64,000 bases of DNA from Streptomyces sp. F63 (GTDB taxonomy: Bacteria; Actinomycetota; Actinomycetes; Streptomycetales; Streptomycetaceae), in the NCBI RefSeq assembly GCF_018070345.1, contig NZ_JAGPXX010000003.1:372001-436000 (forward strand). Direction: 5' to 3'. Made by a program: the position numbers and the translations under genes. Below are positions 61,243-64,000 of this stretch, piece after piece. Under the pieces are notes generated by a model, which was not told the DNA's origin, searched no databases, and worked only from the letters and a program-made list of their open reading frames with translations. Numbering within the stretch: the stretch's first letter is position 1; each line of letters starts with the position of its first letter.

Positions 61243-61968
61243 GTGCGCAGCAACCGTCGGGCCGAACGGCCCAGAGTGTCGATGCGCACGGCGGCCATCG
61301 CCCTAGCGATCGTCGCCGTACTGGCACTCATACCCGTACTGATCAATCTGCAGACCAGCAGCAGCCAAGCCAACGAGGAGTCGAGTCCGGTAGCAGGAGC
61401 GCCCCAGGTGGGGGCCGGAGCCGACGGCTCCGTCCCCGCCGAGGGGCAGGCACAGGGGCAGGCGCAGACCGGGGCCAGTGCGGGGAACATCGGGACCGTC
61501 ACCGAGGTCGACAAGAAGTTCCTGTCGTCCGTGCGGCAGGCCGGGCTGTGGGAGATCCCCGCCGGGCGGCTGGCCCAGACCAACGCCTCCAGCGAGGCGG
61601 TCAAGCGCGCCGGGCTCCACCTCATCGACGGCCACTCCAAGCTGGACCAGCTCGTCCGCGAGGACGCCAAGCTGCTCGGGGTGCAGATCCCCGACCAGGC
61701 CACGGCCGAGCAGCAGGAGTGGGTCCGGCAGATGAAGGCCGCCAAGGGCGCCGAGTTCGACAAGCTCTTCGCCAATCTGCTGCGGGCCTCGCACGGCAAG
61801 ATCTTCGCCGTCATCGGTGAGGTCCGCGGCTCGACGCAGAACGACCTGATTCGCCGTCACGCGCGGCAGGCCAACCAGACGGTCCTGGACCACCTGGAGG
61901 TCCTGGAGGACACCGGCCTCGTGGACGCCGAGACCTTCGCCGAGGTCGAGGCCGCCGTGACGAAGTAG
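61243..61968 (+). CDS. DUF4142 exported protein
   Basis: A 241-residue protein. The N-terminal basic stretch and hydrophobic segment (TAAIALAIVAVLALIPVLI) form a signal anchor, followed by a Ser/Gly/Gln-rich linker (about 45-85). The DUF4142 domain starts VTEVDKKFLSSVRQAGLWEIPAGRLAQTNASSEAVKRAGLHLIDGHSKLDQLVREDAKLLG and is a ferritin-like helical bundle. It acts outside the membrane; function unknown. GTG 61243 follows CAGGAGGAGGCACC. Confidence 0.92.
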   Translation: MRSNRRAERPRVSMRTAAIALAIVAVLALIPVLINLQTSSSQANEESSPVAGAPQVGAGADGSVPAEGQAQGQAQTGASAGNIGTVTEVDKKFLSSVRQAGLWEIPAGRLAQTNASSEAVKRAGLHLIDGHSKLDQLVREDAKLLGVQIPDQATAEQQEWVRQMKAAKGAEFDKLFANLLRASHGKIFAVIGEVRGSTQNDLIRRHARQANQTVLDHLEVLEDTGLVDAETFAEVEAAVTK

Positions 61969-62171
61969 CGGGCCGGTCCCGCGCGTTGTGCCGGGTCGTG
62001 GCGGCCCGCCACGGGACACGGCTCCGCGCTTCCGGCCCCGGCGTTCCGCGCCCCCGCCCCCCGGGCGCGTCCTCGCGCCACGGCCCCGCGCTCCGGGCGG
62101 CACGGCAGGCGCTGCCGTGCCGCCCGGCCGCGTTGGCGGCGGCGGCCCGCCCCTCGGGGGCTCGGCGCTGG

Positions 62172-62879
62172 TCACGCGGGGCTCAGCCAGCGGTAGTACA
62201 GTTCCGGCCGGCCCACCTGCCCGTACTGCGGCCGCCGTTCGGCCCGCCCGGTGTCCACCAGGTGCTCCAGGTAGCGGCGGGCCGTGATCCGGGAGATCCC
62301 CACCGCCTCACCGGCCGCCTGGGCCGTGATACCGCTCCGGTCCGCGCCGCGCAGCGCCCGGGTCACCGACTCCAGGGTCGGGCCGCTGAGCCCCTTCGGC
62401 AGCGCCGTCGGCGACGGGGCGCGCAGCGCGGCCAGTGCGCGGTCCACCTCCTCCTGCCCGCTGGCCTCGCCCGCGGCCGCCCTGAACTCGGCGTAGCGCA
62501 CGAGCCGTTCGCGGAGCGTCGCGAAGGCGAAGGGCTTCAGCACGTGCTGGACGACGCCGAGCGACACGCCCTCCCGGACCACCGCGAGATCGCGCGCCGA
62601 GGTCACCGCGATGACGTCCGCCGTCCGGCCCGCGGCGCGCAGTGAGCGCAGCAGCCCCAGCCCGTGGCCGTCCGGCAGGTACAGATCGAGCAGCAGCAGG
62701 TCCACCGGGTCCCGCTCCAGGTGCCGCCGGGCCGCCACCCCGGAGTGCACGGTGCCGGCCACCGCGAAACCGGGCACCCGCTCGACGTACAGCGCGTGCG
62801 CGTCCGCGGCGACCGGGTCGTCCTCGACGACCAGCACCCGGATCGGCGCACGTCCGTTCACCGTGCCGCCCCCGTTCAC
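62172..62879 (-). CDS. CitB/DpiA-family response regulator
   Basis: A regulator of 229-235 residues. The receiver has VEDDPVAADAH, the phospho-acceptor Asp in LLLLDLYLPDGHGLGLL, and K in HVLKPFAF. The C-terminal winged helix includes AQAAGEAVGISRITARRYLEHLVDTGRAERRPQYGQVGRPELYYR. GTG 62879 overlaps the kinase stop by 4 bp, while a second GTG at 62861 lies in the same frame. The choice is blurred by an 18-bp tandem duplication that copies the start region. Confidence 0.9.
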   Translation of the reverse strand: MNGGGTVNGRAPIRVLVVEDDPVAADAHALYVERVPGFAVAGTVHSGVAARRHLERDPVDLLLLDLYLPDGHGLGLLRSLRAAGRTADVIAVTSARDLAVVREGVSLGVVQHVLKPFAFATLRERLVRYAEFRAAAGEASGQEEVDRALAALRAPSPTALPKGLSGPTLESVTRALRGADRSGITAQAAGEAVGISRITARRYLEHLVDTGRAERRPQYGQVGRPELYYRWLSPA

Positions 62880-62889
62880 CGTGCCGCCC
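62854..62889. repeat. 18-bp tandem duplication at the response-regulator start
   Basis: Two exact copies of CCGTTCACCGTGCCGCCC (62854-62871 and 62872-62889). On the minus strand each contains GTGAACGG, so both a kinase stop and a start codon of the regulator are duplicated, adding the residues VNGGGT. The insertion keeps the frame. Confidence 0.9.
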
Positions 62890-64000
62890 CCGCCACGGCG
62901 GCCAGCGGCAGCCGCACGGTGAACTCCGCGCCCGGGCCGCCTCCGTCCGCGCCGCTCCCGCCCTCGCCGCCGCGGCCCTCCGTCCGCGCCGCCTCGATCG
63001 TTCCGCCGTTGCGGCGCACCGCCTGCCGGACCAGGGCCAGCCCCAGTCCGCGCCCCGGTCCGCACGCCGCGCCACCACCGTGCCGTGCCGTCTTCGTCGT
63101 CCAGCCGCGTTCGAACATGCCGTCCAGTGCCTCCGGGCTGATGCCGGGGCCGGTGTCGCGCACCCGCAGCAGCAGTTCGCCGTCCGCGGCCCGCGCCGTC
63201 ACCGTCACCCGCGGGCGCCGCTCCCGGCCGTCCGCCGCGGTGTTCTCCCCGCCGGCCGCCTCCACCGCGTTGTCTATCAAGTTGCCGAGGATCGTCACCA
63301 GGTCGCGGGGCGGCAGCTCCGCCGGCAGCACACCGTCGTCGATCCGGCTCTCCTGGGTCAGCGACAGCTCCACGCCCCGCTCGCTCGCCTGCGCCGCCTT
63401 GCCGAGCAGCAGGGCCGCCAGCACCGGTTCGCCCACGGCCGCCACCACCCGGTCCGTCAGCGCCTGCGCCAGCTCCAGCTCCTCCGTCGCGAACCGCACC
63501 GCCTCGTCCGCGCGGCCCAGTTCGATCAGCGACACCACGGCGTGCAGCCGGTTCGCGGCCTCGTGCGCCTGCGACCGCAGCGCCTCCGCGAAGCCGCGCA
63601 CGGAGTCCAGCTCCCCGGAGAGCGCCTGGAGCTCGGTGTGGTCCCGCAGGGTGACGACCGTGCCGCGCCGCTCACCGCCCGAGACCGGCGAGGTGTTCAC
63701 CACCACGATCCGCTCGGCCGTGGGATGCACCTCGTCCACCCGGGGCTCCGAGGCCAGCAGCGCCCCGGTGAGCGACCGGGGCAGCCCGAGCTCGGTGACG
63801 CGGCGGCCCACGGCGTCCGGGCCCAGCCCCAGCAGTTCCCGACCCCCGTCGTTGACCAGCGCGATCCGTCGCCGTCCGTCGAGCATCAGCAGTCCCTCGC
63901 GCACCGCGTGCAGCGCCGCCTGGTGGTAGTCGTGCATCCGGCTCAGCTCCGCGGCGTTCATCCCGTGCGTATGGCGGCGCAGCCGGGCGTTGACGACGTA
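62876..64000 (-). CDS. CitA/DcuS-type sensor kinase (5' end outside window)
   Basis: The frame is open to the right edge, so the N-terminal sensor part is missing. The visible 374 residues hold a PAS domain (REGLLMLDGRRRIALVNDGGRELLGLG, then TSPVSGGERRGTVVTLRDHTEL), the phospho-acceptor His in QAHEAANRLHAVVSLIELG, and a HATPase domain (ILGNLIDNAVEAAGG; DTGPGISPE; GRGLGLALVRQAV). Together with the regulator it forms a dicarboxylate- or citrate-type two-component system. The expected extracytoplasmic PAS and two membrane helices lie outside. Confidence 0.92.
   Translation of the reverse strand, partial: YVVNARLRRHTHGMNAAELSRMHDYHQAALHAVREGLLMLDGRRRIALVNDGGRELLGLGPDAVGRRVTELGLPRSLTGALLASEPRVDEVHPTAERIVVVNTSPVSGGERRGTVVTLRDHTELQALSGELDSVRGFAEALRSQAHEAANRLHAVVSLIELGRADEAVRFATEELELAQALTDRVVAAVGEPVLAALLLGKAAQASERGVELSLTQESRIDDGVLPAELPPRDLVTILGNLIDNAVEAAGGENTAADGRERRPRVTVTARAADGELLLRVRDTGPGISPEALDGMFERGWTTKTARHGGGAACGPGRGLGLALVRQAVRRNGGTIEAARTEGRGGEGGSGADGGGPGAEFTVRLPLAAVAGAAR

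Overview
The window is about 72% GC or higher and reads as a Streptomyces chromosome arm of the conserved core. The evidence is the gene order: atp operon, DUF2550, chitinase, two-component system, STAS protein, nucS, an ABC pair, filP-scy, mce-atoB-meaB, a MarR regulator, AIM24 proteins, icmA, a thioredoxin, DUF6230/DUF6114, pyk, ackA-pta and pfkA. From memory this is close to the S. coelicolor SCO5370-SCO5426 region. The polar cytoskeleton genes scy and filP point specifically to Streptomyces or a near relative. No rRNA, tRNA, CRISPR array, transposase or phage gene was found.

Layout. 1-5208: 3' half of the F1Fo ATP synthase operon (atpH partial, atpA, atpG, atpD, atpC). 5334-9808: DUF2550 protein, then on the other strand a secreted GH18 chitinase with a chitinase-type 12-bp direct repeat upstream, a NarL-type two-component pair and a small membrane protein. 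10071-18190: corrinoid adenosyltransferase, STAS protein, a large membrane-anchored ATPase, nucS, an SCO5389-family protein, an LLM flavin oxidoreductase and a small zinc-ribbon-like protein. 18291-26039: ABC exporter pair followed by the coiled-coil proteins FilP and Scy. 26300-29145: methylmalonyl-CoA epimerase, thiolase and MeaB. 29185-32635: an Asp/His-rich PepSY protein divergent from an OmpR-type two-component system, then a MarR regulator (probable AbsC). 32768-39454: three tandem AIM24 proteins, two DUF3817 membrane proteins, an ArsR-like and a MarR-like regulator, and the large subunit of isobutyryl-CoA mutase. 39692-44979: TetR regulator, thioredoxin-like protein and a three-gene envelope operon (DUF6230, DUF6114, Ser/Pro/Glu-rich secreted protein). 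45149-51685: pyruvate kinase, acetate kinase, phosphotransacetylase and phosphofructokinase.

51800-60917 is the accessory part. It is a class I lanthipeptide cluster of the FxLD type, read leftwards: a PIMT-like methyltransferase, a 64-residue precursor with a four-Cys core, a full-length LanB dehydratase, a LanC cyclase and a stand-alone SpaB_C-domain protein. A divergent regulatory block follows: an internally duplicated protein, DUF6879, an XRE/DUF5753 regulator and DUF397. Upstream of the methyltransferase, an unannotated 33-residue Cys-free ORF with a strong ribosome binding site shares an A-P-x-x-G-S-L-x-x-D-T segment with the lanthipeptide precursor. It may be a second, aspartate-modified (imiditide-like) substrate of the methyltransferase and is the most novel object seen. 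The window ends with a DUF4142 protein and a CitB/CitA-type two-component pair whose kinase runs off the right edge.

The core genes form recognisable modules: energy conversion (atp, pyk, pfkA, pta-ackA), adenosylcobalamin-dependent acyl-CoA metabolism (adenosyltransferase, epimerase, MeaB, IcmA) and polar growth (Scy, FilP). Functions are inferred from translated sequence and recalled family knowledge; no database search was run.
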